Positions 42,589 to 51,351 of a stretch of DNA of 64,000 nt are shown in pieces. Under the pieces are notes generated by a model. It saw nothing but the letters and a program-made list of their open reading frames with translations, was not told the DNA's origin and searched no databases. The stretch comes from Pontivivens marinum (lineage in GTDB: Bacteria > Pseudomonadota > Alphaproteobacteria > Rhodobacterales > Rhodobacteraceae): positions 1-64,000 of the forward strand of contig NZ_OCTN01000007.1 of assembly GCF_900231835.1 (NCBI RefSeq), given 5' to 3'. The stretch's first letter is position 1. Each line of letters starts with the position of its first letter. The position numbers and the translations under genes are program-made.

Positions 42589-43284
42589 ATGTTGAACGTG
42601 GATAATATCGAGCTGCATTACGGTGCCGCGCAGGCTTTGCGCGGGGTCAGCCTGACGGCGCAACCGGGTAAGGTGATGACGGTTCTGGGGCGCAACGGCG
42701 TAGGCAAAACCACGCTGCTGCGCGCAATTGCAGGGCGCAATCCGGTTTCCGCCGGTACGATCAGCTTTCAGGGGCAGGACGTGACCCGCACCCGATCCGA
42801 GGCGCGAGCGCGTGGCGGTATTGCTATGGTTCCGCAGGGCCGCGAGATATTCCCGTTATTGAGCGTGAAGGAAAACCTCGAAACAGGCTTTGCACGGTTA
42901 CCCCGCCGCGAACGCACTATTCCGGCGGAGGTTTTCGAGCTGTTTCCCGTCCTCAAGGATATGCTGAGCCGTCGTGGTGGCGATCTGTCGGGGGGGCAGC
43001 AGCAGCAGCTTGCCATCGGGCGGGCCTTGGTCATGCGGCCCGATTTACTGGTGCTGGACGAACCGACGGAGGGTATTCAGCCCTCGATCATCAAGGATAT
43101 CGGCCGTGCTATTACCTTCCTACGCAATCGGGGTGATATGGCGATTGTTCTGGTCGAGCAATATTTCGAATTCGCGCGTGATCTGGCCGACGACTATGTC
43201 GTGATGGATCGCGGCGAAATTACCCTATCCGGAACCGCTGCCGAGATGGACGAAGACGAAGTTCTGCGCCGTATCGCCGTCTGA
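42589..43284 (+). CDS. urtE: Urea ABC transporter ATPase UrtE
   Basis: A 231-residue LivF-type ATPase: Walker A GRNGVGKTT, signature LSGGQQQQLAIGRALV, Walker B LLVLDEPTEGIQPSI and VLVEQYFEFARDLAD. The EQYFEFA variant is typical of UrtE. It starts 3 bases after the urtD stop and closes the urtABCDE set. No urease gene follows in this window; the next gene is the binding protein of a second, related ABC system. Confidence 0.95.
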   Translation: MLNVDNIELHYGAAQALRGVSLTAQPGKVMTVLGRNGVGKTTLLRAIAGRNPVSAGTISFQGQDVTRTRSEARARGGIAMVPQGREIFPLLSVKENLETGFARLPRRERTIPAEVFELFPVLKDMLSRRGGDLSGGQQQQLAIGRALVMRPDLLVLDEPTEGIQPSIIKDIGRAITFLRNRGDMAIVLVEQYFEFARDLADDYVVMDRGEITLSGTAAEMDEDEVLRRIAV

Positions 43285-43360
43285 TCGTGCACAAGCGGGC
43301 TGACAAAGCGTTTGCAGGTCGTCACAGTGGCGAAAAGATAAACCACCGTGAGGACAGACC

Positions 43361-44497
43361 ATGACGTTGAAAACTATTGTGACCGCTGGCGTGCTAACTG
43401 CATTGGGTGCAACAACCGCGCTGGCAGACGTCAAGGTTGGCATGATCACAACCCTATCCGGGGGCGGCGCTGGTCTTGGCATCGACGTGCGTGATGGATT
43501 TATGCTGGCTGTGGAACAGTCGGGTCGCGATGATATCGAGGTGGTGATCGAGGATGACCAGCGTCGCCCTGATGTTGCCGTACAACTGGCAGACCGTATG
43601 ATCCAATCCGATGATGTGGATGTGCTGACTGGTATCGTCTGGTCCAACCTTGCCATGGCGGTGGTGCCATCGGCGGTTGCGCAGGGCAAATTCTACCTGT
43701 CGCCAAATGCGGGCCCATCCGCACTGGCCGGTCGTGGGTGTGACCAGAACTACTTCAACGTCGCATGGCAGAACGATAACCTGCATGAGGCCGCCGGCGC
43801 ATATGCCAACGATGCGGGTTACACAAACTCCTTTATCCTCGCGCCGAACTATCCGGCGGGCCAGGATGCGCTGACAGGGTACAAGCGTCTATATGAGGGC
43901 GATCTGTCGGGCGAGGTTTTCACCCAACTGGGTCAGACCGATTACGCGGCTGAAATCGCGCAGATCCGTGCCTCGGGTGCGGATAGCGTTTACTTCTTCC
44001 TGCCCGGCGGCATGGGGATTTCGTTCCTCAAGCAATATGCAGATAGCGGCGTTGATATCCCCGTTGTCGGTCCTGCCTTCAGCTTTGACCAAGGCGTGTT
44101 GCAGGCTGTCGGTGAGGCAGCATTGGGCGTGCGCAACACTTCGCAGTGGAGCAAAGACCTCGATAACGCGGCGAACGTCGCCTTTGTTGAGAGTTTTCAG
44201 GCCGAATTTGGCCGCCTGCCGTCGCTCTATGCCAGCCAAGGGTTTGATACCGCGAACCTGCTGATCTCGGCCATGGACGTTGCCGATGTGGACGATCAGG
44301 ATGCGTTCCGTACAGCACTGGAGGCCGCCGATTTCGACAGTACCCGTGGTGATTTCGCCTTCGCATCGAACCACCACCCGATTCAGGATATCTACGTGCG
44401 TGAGGTGATTTTGGAGGGTGATGTTTACACCAATGCCATCATCGCAACGGCACTGACCGATCATTCCGACGTTTACGCCGCTGAATGCCAATTCTGA
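43361..44497 (+). CDS. Branched-chain amino acid/amide-type ABC substrate-binding protein
   Basis: A 378-residue PBP1-type binding protein (Peripla_BP_6). Signal peptide MTLKTIVTAGVLTALGATTALA precedes DVKVGMITTLSGGGAGLGIDVRDG. Other fold markers are DDQRRPDVAVQLADRMI and PSLYASQGFDTANLLISAM. It binds an amino acid or other carboxylate/amide in the periplasm; the ligand is not predictable. It heads a complete LivHMGF-type operon placed directly after the urea operon. The 76-base gap from urtE has no terminator I can see. Confidence 0.9.
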   Translation: MTLKTIVTAGVLTALGATTALADVKVGMITTLSGGGAGLGIDVRDGFMLAVEQSGRDDIEVVIEDDQRRPDVAVQLADRMIQSDDVDVLTGIVWSNLAMAVVPSAVAQGKFYLSPNAGPSALAGRGCDQNYFNVAWQNDNLHEAAGAYANDAGYTNSFILAPNYPAGQDALTGYKRLYEGDLSGEVFTQLGQTDYAAEIAQIRASGADSVYFFLPGGMGISFLKQYADSGVDIPVVGPAFSFDQGVLQAVGEAALGVRNTSQWSKDLDNAANVAFVESFQAEFGRLPSLYASQGFDTANLLISAMDVADVDDQDAFRTALEAADFDSTRGDFAFASNHHPIQDIYVREVILEGDVYTNAIIATALTDHSDVYAAECQF

Positions 44498-44508
44498 TCT
44501 GATACTGC

Positions 44509-44532
44509 GTCGGGCCTGATCGCGGGCCCGAC
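44509..44532 (+). other. Hairpin after the second binding-protein gene
   Basis: GTCGGGCC and GGCCCGAC form an 8-bp perfect stem with an 8-base loop, between the binding-protein and LivH-like genes. No T-tract, so probably message stabilisation or weak attenuation. Confidence 0.55.
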
Positions 44533-44547
44533 AGCCGAGGTTACACC

Positions 44548-45468
44548 ATGTCGATGATCCTGTTGATCGAACAAGCTCTGAACGGGCTTCAGTTCGGGGT
44601 AATGCTGTTTGTCATGGCGGCGGGCCTGACGCTGGTTTTCGGGGTGATGGGACTGATAAATCTGGCCCACGGGTCGCTCTATATGATCGGGGCATTTGCG
44701 GCGGCCACTGTTGCGGGCCTGACGGGATCGTTCCTGTTGGCCCTGGCGGCCAGTCTGGCGGCGGCTGCGGCGGCAGGCGCGATTGTTGAGATTGCGGTGA
44801 TCCGCCGTCTGTACGCGCGCGACCACCTAGACCAAGTTCTGGCGACATTCGCGTTGATCCTGATTTTTTCCGAGGGCACACGCTGGCTGTTCGGGTCCTT
44901 TCCCCTGTTTCTGGACACGCCTGATTGGCTGAGCGGGCCGGTTGAGCTGCCCGGCGGTATTCTGTATCCGGCCTATCGCCTTGGCATTATTGGCGTTGGA
45001 CTGGCGGTGGCGCTGGGGCTGTATCTGCTGATCTCACGCACGCGGTTGGGTATTCGTATCCGTGCGGGGGAAAGCGACCGTGAGATGATTGCCGCGCTGG
45101 GGGTCGATATCTCCAAGCTGTACACGTTGGTTTTTGCACTGGGGGCTGCGCTGGCCGGATTGGCTGGGGCCTTGGTCGGGGCGATCCAGTCGGTGCAGGT
45201 CGGGATGGGGGAACCGGTGCTGATCCTCGCCTTTGTGGTGATTGTGATCGGTGGCATCGGCTCGATCAAGGGGGCACTGGTGGCGTCTCTGCTGGTTGGG
45301 CTGACTGACACGATGGGTGGATTTCTGCTTCCGATAGCCTTCGCGCAGGTGATGGAACCGGCCAATGCGATGCTGCTGGGGTCGGCGCTGGCCTCGATGC
45401 TGATCTATATTTTGATGGCTGTGGTGCTGATCGTCCGTCCCTCCGGCCTGTTTGGAGTGCGGTCATGA
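44548..45468 (+). CDS. livH: LivH-like ABC permease
   Basis: A 306-residue permease with about eight TM helices: LFVMAAGLTLVFGVMGLINLAHGSLYMIGAFAAATVA near the N-terminus, loop RIRAGESDREMIAALGVDISKLYTLVFALG and late IGGIGSIKGALVASLLVGLTD. It forms the inner-membrane channel with the LivM-like partner and has the normal LivH length, without the UrtB extension. Its stop overlaps the next gene by 4 bases. Confidence 0.93.
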   Translation: MSMILLIEQALNGLQFGVMLFVMAAGLTLVFGVMGLINLAHGSLYMIGAFAAATVAGLTGSFLLALAASLAAAAAAGAIVEIAVIRRLYARDHLDQVLATFALILIFSEGTRWLFGSFPLFLDTPDWLSGPVELPGGILYPAYRLGIIGVGLAVALGLYLLISRTRLGIRIRAGESDREMIAALGVDISKLYTLVFALGAALAGLAGALVGAIQSVQVGMGEPVLILAFVVIVIGGIGSIKGALVASLLVGLTDTMGGFLLPIAFAQVMEPANAMLLGSALASMLIYILMAVVLIVRPSGLFGVRS

Positions 45469-46448
45469 TTGCGGAAAAGCACCTGAACTGGCTGATCGCC
45501 GCGCTGCTGCTGGCTGTCCCCGTTTGCGCGTGGTGGTTTGGTGAGATTTACACCGTCACGCTGGCAACCCGCGTGGTGGTTCTGGCGCTGGCGGGCGTTG
45601 GCCTGAACCTTGCGCTGGGGGCAGGGGGGCTGGTCAGTCTGGGCCATGCCGCGTTCTTTGGTGTGGGCGGTTATGCGATGGGCATTCTGGCCAGTCATGG
45701 GCAAAACTATGATCCGATCCTGACCGAACCATTTTTGATTGAGGGCACCAAGTCGATGCCGGTCATCTGGCTGGTTGCCATCATCGCGGGCGGGCTGTCC
45801 GCATTGGCGATTGGTGCGCTGAGCCTGCGAACCTCTGGCGTTTATTTCATCATGATCACGCTCGCCTTTGGTCAGATGTTCTACTATTTCGCGATTTCAT
45901 GGCCCGCCTATGGTGGTGAGGATGGGCTGAGCATCTATGTGCGCAACGGGTTTCCGGGCCTGAATACCTTGCAACCGATCCAGTATTTCGCGCTGTGCTA
46001 TGTGTTGTTGATCGCGGTGCTGTTGCTGTGTGCACGGCTGGGGGCGTCACCCTTTGGCCTTGCGCTGAACGCGGTCCGGCAAAGCGCGCCGCGGGTTGAG
46101 ACGGTGGGCCTGTCGCCGCTGCGGTTGCGGCTGACGGCCTTTGTCATTTCGGGCGCAATCACGGCGCTGGCCGGTGCGCTGTTTGCGGATCTTAGCCGCT
46201 TTGTCAGTCCTACGATGTTTAGCTGGCACACCAGTGGCGAGATCATGATCTTTGTGATCCTTGGCGGTGTTGGGCGGTTGTACGGTCCGGTGATCGGGGC
46301 GTGCCTGTTTATCCTGCTGGAACATTGGTTGGGCGGGGTTAGCGAATATTGGCAACTGTTCCTCGGCCTATTGCTGCTGGGCGTTGTTCTGTTCGCGCGC
46401 GGCGGTGTTATCGGCGTGTTGACGCGTAAGGAGGCAGGCCATGGATGA
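45465..46448 (+). CDS. livM: LivM-like ABC permease
   Basis: A 327-residue permease: LALGAGGLVSLGHAAFFGVGGYAMGI, the IMITLAFGQMFYYFAISW segment, loop LNAVRQSAPRVETVGLSPLRLRLTAFVISG and IFVILGGVGRLYGPVIGAC. It is the second membrane subunit of the HAAT importer. Overlaps both neighbours (livH by 4 bases, livG by 8), so it is tightly coupled. Confidence 0.93.
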   Translation: MIAEKHLNWLIAALLLAVPVCAWWFGEIYTVTLATRVVVLALAGVGLNLALGAGGLVSLGHAAFFGVGGYAMGILASHGQNYDPILTEPFLIEGTKSMPVIWLVAIIAGGLSALAIGALSLRTSGVYFIMITLAFGQMFYYFAISWPAYGGEDGLSIYVRNGFPGLNTLQPIQYFALCYVLLIAVLLLCARLGASPFGLALNAVRQSAPRVETVGLSPLRLRLTAFVISGAITALAGALFADLSRFVSPTMFSWHTSGEIMIFVILGGVGRLYGPVIGACLFILLEHWLGGVSEYWQLFLGLLLLGVVLFARGGVIGVLTRKEAGHG

Positions 46449-47190
46449 ACCGGTTCTGTCCCTGCGCGAGGTCTCGAAAACCTTTGGCGTGCTCAAGGCC
46501 AGCGACGGCGTGTCACTGGATTTGCGTGCAGGTGAAATCCATGCGCTGATCGGTCCGAATGGCGCGGGTAAATCAACGCTGATTGCTCAAATCGCGGGCA
46601 GCCTGCGACCCGATAGCGGCACGATCCGGTTTGCGGGGCAGGATGTGACGCGGCTAGGGCCAAGCGCACGGGCACGGCGTGGCCTTGGTCGATCGTTTCA
46701 GATTAGCCAGGTGATTGCGGGCTTCACTGTGCGACAAAACATCCTGCTGGCGGTTCAGGCGCGTGCAGGACGGGCATATGCGATGCTGCGCCGTGCCGCG
46801 CGTGATAACGATGCTATGCAGCAGGTGACGGAATATGCGCAGCGTGTCGGGTTGGCCGAACGCTTGGATGTGGAGGCATCGGACATCGCCCACGGCGAAC
46901 GGCGGCGGCTGGAGATTGCAATGGCCCTCGCCATGCGGCCCAAAGTGTTTGTTCTGGACGAACCCATGGCGGGCATGGGCGCGGAGGGCGTGGCCGTGAT
47001 GACCCAATTGCTGGACCCCTTGCGGCACGAGGCGCCGATCCTGTTGGTGGAGCATGACATGCAAGCGGTCTTTGCGCTGGCTGACCGGATCAGCGTGCTG
47101 GTTTATGGCCGGATCATCGCCAGTGGCTCCGTTGCCGAAATCCGTAATGATCCTGAGGTTCGGCGCGCCTATCTGGGGGATGAAGCATGA
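46441..47190 (+). CDS. livG: LivG-like ABC ATPase
   Basis: A 249-residue ATPase: Walker A GPNGAGKST, GLGRSFQISQVIAGFTVRQN, signature IAHGERRRLEIAMALA, Walker B VFVLDEPMAGMGAEG, switch VEHDMQAVFALADR. It energises import with the LivF-like subunit. Start ATG at 46441 overlaps livM; the stop overlaps livF by 4 bases. Confidence 0.94.
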   Translation: MDEPVLSLREVSKTFGVLKASDGVSLDLRAGEIHALIGPNGAGKSTLIAQIAGSLRPDSGTIRFAGQDVTRLGPSARARRGLGRSFQISQVIAGFTVRQNILLAVQARAGRAYAMLRRAARDNDAMQQVTEYAQRVGLAERLDVEASDIAHGERRRLEIAMALAMRPKVFVLDEPMAGMGAEGVAVMTQLLDPLRHEAPILLVEHDMQAVFALADRISVLVYGRIIASGSVAEIRNDPEVRRAYLGDEA

Positions 47191-47876
47191 GCTTGCTTGA
47201 GGTACAGGACCTGCACGCCGCCTATGGGGCTTCACCCGCCCTGTTCGGCGTGAATCTAACCGTGGCAGAGGGCGAGGTTGTCGCCCTGATGGGCCGTAAT
47301 GGCATGGGCAAGAGCACGACAATCCGCTGCATCTGCCGCATGATGGCGGCAAGCAGTGGCACATTGCGGTTTGTAGGGCAGGATTTGGCCACATTGCCAT
47401 CCCACGCCGCCGCGCAATTGGGCATCGGGTTGGTGCCAGAGGGGCGGCGCTGTTTTCCCAATCTTACCGTGCATGAGAACCTGATCGCTGCGGCCCGTCC
47501 CGGTCCATGGGATCAGGCCCGTGTTGCAGCCCTGTTCCCCCGCTTGGCCGAGCGGGCAGGGCAAAGCGCCGCAACCCTATCGGGTGGTGAGCAGCAGATG
47601 CTCGCCATCGGACGGGCGCTGATGACCAATCCCCGCCTGTTGATCCTGGATGAGGCGACGGAGGGGCTGGCCCCCATCGTTCGGCAGGAAATTTGGGCGG
47701 CGATTGCGCAGCTAACAGGGCAAAGCGGCCTGTCCATTCTGGTGGTGGATAAATCGCTGGCGGAATTGTCCCGCGTGGCCAATCGTGCTGTTATACTTGA
47801 GCGTGGTCACACGGTTTTTGACGGTGCTATCCATCAGGTCGAAGGCGCAATCGCGCAGAAATATCTGGGCGTGTGA
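47187..47876 (+). CDS. livF: LivF-like ABC ATPase
   Basis: A 229-residue ATPase: Walker A GRNGMGKST, GLVPEGRRCFPNLTVHENL typical of LivF, signature LSGGEQQMLAIGRAL, Walker B LLILDEATEGLAPI. The usual switch His segment VEQ/H is replaced by VVDKSLAELSRVANRAV, seen in some LivF-like proteins. It completes the second transporter. The next gene encodes a small secreted protein 30 bases away. Confidence 0.93.
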   Translation: MSLLEVQDLHAAYGASPALFGVNLTVAEGEVVALMGRNGMGKSTTIRCICRMMAASSGTLRFVGQDLATLPSHAAAQLGIGLVPEGRRCFPNLTVHENLIAAARPGPWDQARVAALFPRLAERAGQSAATLSGGEQQMLAIGRALMTNPRLLILDEATEGLAPIVRQEIWAAIAQLTGQSGLSILVVDKSLAELSRVANRAVILERGHTVFDGAIHQVEGAIAQKYLGV

Positions 47877-47906
47877 CATCGTAATTTTGGATCGGAGGAA
47901 TGCTCG

Positions 47907-48311
47907 ATGATGCTGAAATATATCGGAATTCTGACAGGAATGATGCTGAGCGCAGGATCAGTGCTGGCGCAGGAAAATATCAGCCCGCGTGATTTTCTGG
48001 ATCTTGTGACAGGTCAAACTGCGTGGTTTTCCGCACCCAGCGGGCTGGTCGGGATCGAGCATTTCAACGGCGATGGCACGACCAGATGGCTGCGTCGGGA
48101 CGGGTCGTGCACGCAGGGGCAGATCACAGTGCAGGACGCTGAAATCTGCTTTACCTATGAAGACAGTTCCGATCAGACCTACTGCTGGGTGCCTAGACTC
48201 GATGGGAATGAACTGAGCGTGCGCAGCACTGATGTCAGTGAAGCTGTGCAGATCGTCAGCAGAATTTCCCGCACCCGACTGCATTGCGCCGTGGACGGTG
48301 CCGGCGTTTAG
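47907..48311 (+). CDS. Small secreted Cys-containing protein
   Basis: A 134-residue protein with signal peptide MMLKYIGILTGMMLSAGSVLA. The mature part is mostly beta: NGDGTTRWLRRDGSCTQGQI, then DAEICFTYEDSSDQTYCWVP, with four Cys that could form two disulfides after export. The WxxxxxxxCxxYE...CW pattern recalls DUF995-like periplasmic proteins, a weak resemblance only. It lies 30 bases after livF with GGAGGAA upstream and may be the last gene of that operon. Function unknown. Confidence 0.72.
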   Translation: MMLKYIGILTGMMLSAGSVLAQENISPRDFLDLVTGQTAWFSAPSGLVGIEHFNGDGTTRWLRRDGSCTQGQITVQDAEICFTYEDSSDQTYCWVPRLDGNELSVRSTDVSEAVQIVSRISRTRLHCAVDGAGV

Positions 48312-48526
48312 CCTGCATGCGCAAGGGAAGTTTTGCCGGTGTGTGTTTTGACACGGATGCAAATATGCGCGTCAGATATACGTGGCTTATCACGCGGTGA
48401 TTATATTCGGCTGTCCCAATACCTGTCAGTTCTACGGCTCAGCGCGTCTGAATCGCAGATCCGACTTGTACGCCAGCCGCGTTGATACATGGAACAGCAC
48501 CGGAGACGTCCCTTGGTGCAGTTTCG

Positions 48527-48561
48527 CCGGAGCATAAGCACGCCCCCCGCTTATGTTCCGG
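48527..48561. other. Strong 13-bp hairpin downstream of the Crp/Fnr gene
   Basis: CCGGAGCATAAGC and GCTTATGTTCCGG pair over 13 positions with a single mismatch (a G-U pair in one RNA direction) around a C-rich 9-base loop. It begins 24 bases after the Crp/Fnr stop (minus strand). No T-tract follows in either direction, so termination is possible but not shown. The rest of 48312-48584 holds nothing I recognise. Confidence 0.5.
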
Positions 48562-48584
48562 CATCCCTGATTTGCTGGCGCGCC

Positions 48585-49295
48585 TTACAGGTCGCCCATG
48601 TCCTTGGCATCCTGCAACAACCGGTCCGGATCGACAAATGTGATGCACCCACGACGGGTTTGGATGATGCCAACCTGTACCAGCGAGCTAAGCTCGCGGC
48701 TGACTGCCTCACGATTGGCACCCACGCGCGCGGCGATTTCGGCATGGGTCGGCGCGGGGCGTAATTCACCCCCAACGGTCAGAACGCCACGCTCTAGCCC
48801 CGTACGCACGAGGAACAGTGTCAGCCGGTCAGCAAGCTTTAGCGCGGTCAGTTCAAAGCTGCGCTGGGTTAACTGGCGCACGCGCTGCACCATATCGTCC
48901 AGCAGGACGCGCGCAACGGTGGGTTCCTCATCCAATAGCGTGCGCAAGGTGCGACCGGGAATACGGGCCAGTTCAGCCGGTGTGCGGGCAAAAATGCTGG
49001 CGGACCGGTCGCCGCCGCCTATTGCAGCGATTTCACCGAAGTAGTGACCTCGTTCCATTTCGCCCAGAGAGACTTCTCGCCCGCGACCGGAAATAAGAAT
49101 GGCCATCATCTTGCCCGAAAGCATCAGGTAGAAATCATCAGACTTGTCCAGATGCTGCACCACCAGTTCGCCGCGCTCTGCCCGAACAATATCTGTTCGA
49201 TTGGCAAGTTCGGTTAGTGCCTCATCGCTGAGTGATGCAAATATCGAAAACTCTGCCAGATGCGCCGGAAGATCGTTGCGCTTTATCATCGTCAT
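48585..49295 (-). CDS. Crp/Fnr-family transcriptional regulator
   Basis: A 236-residue regulator. The cNMP-binding beta-roll (about 20-125) contains ERGELVVQHLDKSDDFYLMLSGKM and GHYFGEIAAIGGGDRSASIFA, close to the cAMP-binding GEL...RSA signature (GEIA...RSA), followed by the dimer helix. The C-terminal HTH has THAEIAARVGANREAVSRELSSLVQVGII. No N-terminal Fnr-type Cys cluster, so cyclic nucleotide or another ligand rather than oxygen is likely. ATG at 49295 has AAGAAGG upstream. It is divergent from the first FAD-oxidoreductase gene, 82 bases away, and a cyclase-like gene lies 5 kb on. A cAMP link is only a suggestion. Confidence 0.92.
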   Translation of the reverse strand: MTMIKRNDLPAHLAEFSIFASLSDEALTELANRTDIVRAERGELVVQHLDKSDDFYLMLSGKMMAILISGRGREVSLGEMERGHYFGEIAAIGGGDRSASIFARTPAELARIPGRTLRTLLDEEPTVARVLLDDMVQRVRQLTQRSFELTALKLADRLTLFLVRTGLERGVLTVGGELRPAPTHAEIAARVGANREAVSRELSSLVQVGIIQTRRGCITFVDPDRLLQDAKDMGDL

Positions 49296-49377
49296 GGCCC
49301 TTCTTGCCGCCCGCAGACTGGTGCTACTGCCCTTAACACGTTTATCTGCTGTAAGTGGCTCAGATAGGACAAACAAT

Positions 49378-51306
49378 ATGACTGTGGCAAGTAAAACGAA
49401 AGTTTTGATCCTGGGTGGCGGATGCGGCGGGGTTGCGGCGGCCTACGCATTGGGCGCAACGGCCGAACGCCGCGCCGCATTTGATGTGACGCTATGCTCA
49501 CAGGGCTGGCGGATCGGCGGCAAGGGCGCCAGCGGCCGTAACGCAAAGGATCATCAACGGATTGAGGAGCACGGCCTGCATCTGTTCCTAGGGTTTTACC
49601 GAACTGCATTTGGCCTGTTACGCGATGCCTATGCCCAATTGGATGGGGTAAATGATGGCGTGTTTGCGTCGGTCGAGGACGCCTTTACCCCCCAGCATCA
49701 TGTCACTCTGTGGGCCGCACCGGGCGATGGTGGCGGGCGCGGGTGGAAGGATTATACCCTGACCGCCCCCCGTTGGCCCGGCATGCCGTGGGACGGGGAT
49801 GAGGAAGATCTGCGCCACGCGCCTGACCGTCTGGCCGCGATGATGCAGGTCAAATCCAGGGAGATCGGACCCGAGCGTCTGGCCGAGCCCCTAGATGCCG
49901 CGCGCCACGCCCCCGCAGAACCGGCGGAGCGTGAGAGCCTGATGGCGTGGTTCCTGGACGAATTGCGCGACATGGATTGGTCACTGGGCTGGCATGTGTT
50001 CAAGGATCTGCTGGAGATTGGCGGCGCGGTGCTGCGCGGCTATTTTGCAGACATCCTGCCCCACGGCTGGAACGCATGGGACCGGATCAACCACCTCGAT
50101 TTTCGTGCGTGGCTGATGTCGCATGGCGCGGGTGAATCTGCGGCGTGGTCCGAAACGATCCGCGTGATCTATGATCTGGCATTTGCCTATCGCCATGGCG
50201 ACGGCGACGATATTACCGATGCGGATATTGCTGCGGGTGCATGTCTGAAGCTGATCCTCGATCTGGTTGCGGGCTATCGCTGTGCGCCGATGTGGCGGAT
50301 GAATGCCGGCATGGGCGACACCGTGTTCACGCCCCTCGCCAAGTGTATTGAGCAGCAGGGCGGCGAAATCCGCCTGTTCCGCAGGGTTAGCGATATCGAA
50401 TTTGACAGGGACAGGGTTGTGCGGGTTCGCATGGCTGTTCAGGCTGCCTTGGCCACGGATCGTTACGATCCCTATGTGCGCGTAAACGGGCTGGATTGCT
50501 GGCCGAGCGAGCCGTTATGGGATCAGCTCGCACCTGACACCCCCCATGCGAATTTCGAGGATGCTTGGACCCATGTTAGCGTGGGTGAGGAGGTTCTGGA
50601 GGTTGGCCGTGATTTCGATCATGTGATCCTTGCCATTCCGCCGGCGGCCTCTGCGGCGCTGACCACAGGATTGACCGCACAGAATGAGGATTGGGCGCAG
50701 ATGTTGCGCACCGTTGGTCGTGCATCTGTCGCCACGCATTCCGTGCAGCTATGGCTGGATCGTACTACGGCTGATGCAGGGTGGACTGAAACCACTGATC
50801 CGGTTTCCGGTGCCTATATGCCGCCGCTGGGGACGTGGGCTGATATGACCCACCTGATCGAGCATGAGGTTTGGCCGAATGCGGAGGCGAAGAGCTGCCA
50901 ATACTTGGTCAGCGTGACCGAGCTACCGCCCAACCTGCCCCCAACCTCAACCCATGCGCCGCAATTGCAGGGGCAGGCGAACCTTGCAGGTCAGGCATTT
51001 ACGCATGAATGGTTGCAGGCGAATGCGCATTCTCTATGGCCCAATATAGCCGCACCGGGTGTTTTCGACCAGAATACGATTGTCAGCGCGTTCGATCACG
51101 TCAACCTGTCGCCCAGCGAGCGCTATGTCCGCACGCCACCGGGCACCGTCGTTGATCGTTTGCCTCCCGATTGGGATGGCGTGCAAAATATGAGCCTCGC
51201 TGGTGATTGGACGATCACATCTATCAATGGTGGCTCGGCTGAGGCGGCGCTAGAATCAGGTAAAACCGCAGCCGATGCGTTGGCGCAGGCGATGGGAGTT
51301 CATTGA
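49378..51306 (+). CDS. FAD-dependent amine-oxidase/carotenoid-desaturase-like oxidoreductase 1
   Basis: A 642-residue flavoprotein. An N-terminal Rossmann motif VLILGGGCGGVAAAYAL lies near 9-25, then CSQGWRIGGKGASGRN and EEHGLHLFLGFYRTAF, a pattern shared with zeta-carotene desaturase/CrtU-type enzymes. The second FAD-contact motif is near the C-terminus: LAGDWTITSINGGSAEAALESG. Middle segments GRDFDHVILAIPP match the family. No signal peptide, so cytoplasmic or membrane-associated. ATG at 49378 has AGGA upstream. It converges with a decarboxylase-like gene and has a paralogue at 52357. Substrate unknown; polyene or terpenoid oxidation is a family-based guess. Confidence 0.83.
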   Translation: MTVASKTKVLILGGGCGGVAAAYALGATAERRAAFDVTLCSQGWRIGGKGASGRNAKDHQRIEEHGLHLFLGFYRTAFGLLRDAYAQLDGVNDGVFASVEDAFTPQHHVTLWAAPGDGGGRGWKDYTLTAPRWPGMPWDGDEEDLRHAPDRLAAMMQVKSREIGPERLAEPLDAARHAPAEPAERESLMAWFLDELRDMDWSLGWHVFKDLLEIGGAVLRGYFADILPHGWNAWDRINHLDFRAWLMSHGAGESAAWSETIRVIYDLAFAYRHGDGDDITDADIAAGACLKLILDLVAGYRCAPMWRMNAGMGDTVFTPLAKCIEQQGGEIRLFRRVSDIEFDRDRVVRVRMAVQAALATDRYDPYVRVNGLDCWPSEPLWDQLAPDTPHANFEDAWTHVSVGEEVLEVGRDFDHVILAIPPAASAALTTGLTAQNEDWAQMLRTVGRASVATHSVQLWLDRTTADAGWTETTDPVSGAYMPPLGTWADMTHLIEHEVWPNAEAKSCQYLVSVTELPPNLPPTSTHAPQLQGQANLAGQAFTHEWLQANAHSLWPNIAAPGVFDQNTIVSAFDHVNLSPSERYVRTPPGTVVDRLPPDWDGVQNMSLAGDWTITSINGGSAEAALESGKTAADALAQAMGVH

Positions 51307-51313
51307 AACCTAT

Positions 51314-51350
51314 GATCCCCGCCGGATGCCACCATCCAGCGGGGGATATC
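51314..51350. terminator. Bidirectional terminator-like hairpin
   Basis: Outer arms ATCCCCGC / GCGGGGGAT (one bulge) and inner arms GGATG / CATCC around a CCAC loop, located exactly between the convergent stops of the FAD-oxidoreductase and acetoacetate-decarboxylase-like genes. Confidence 0.65.
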
Positions 51351-51351
51351 G

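Noticed and set aside
49144-49377. Long N-terminal extension of FAD oxidoreductase 1
   Set aside because: The added 78 residues lie antisense to the Crp/Fnr gene; the Rossmann motif is correctly near the N-terminus only with the ATG at 49378.
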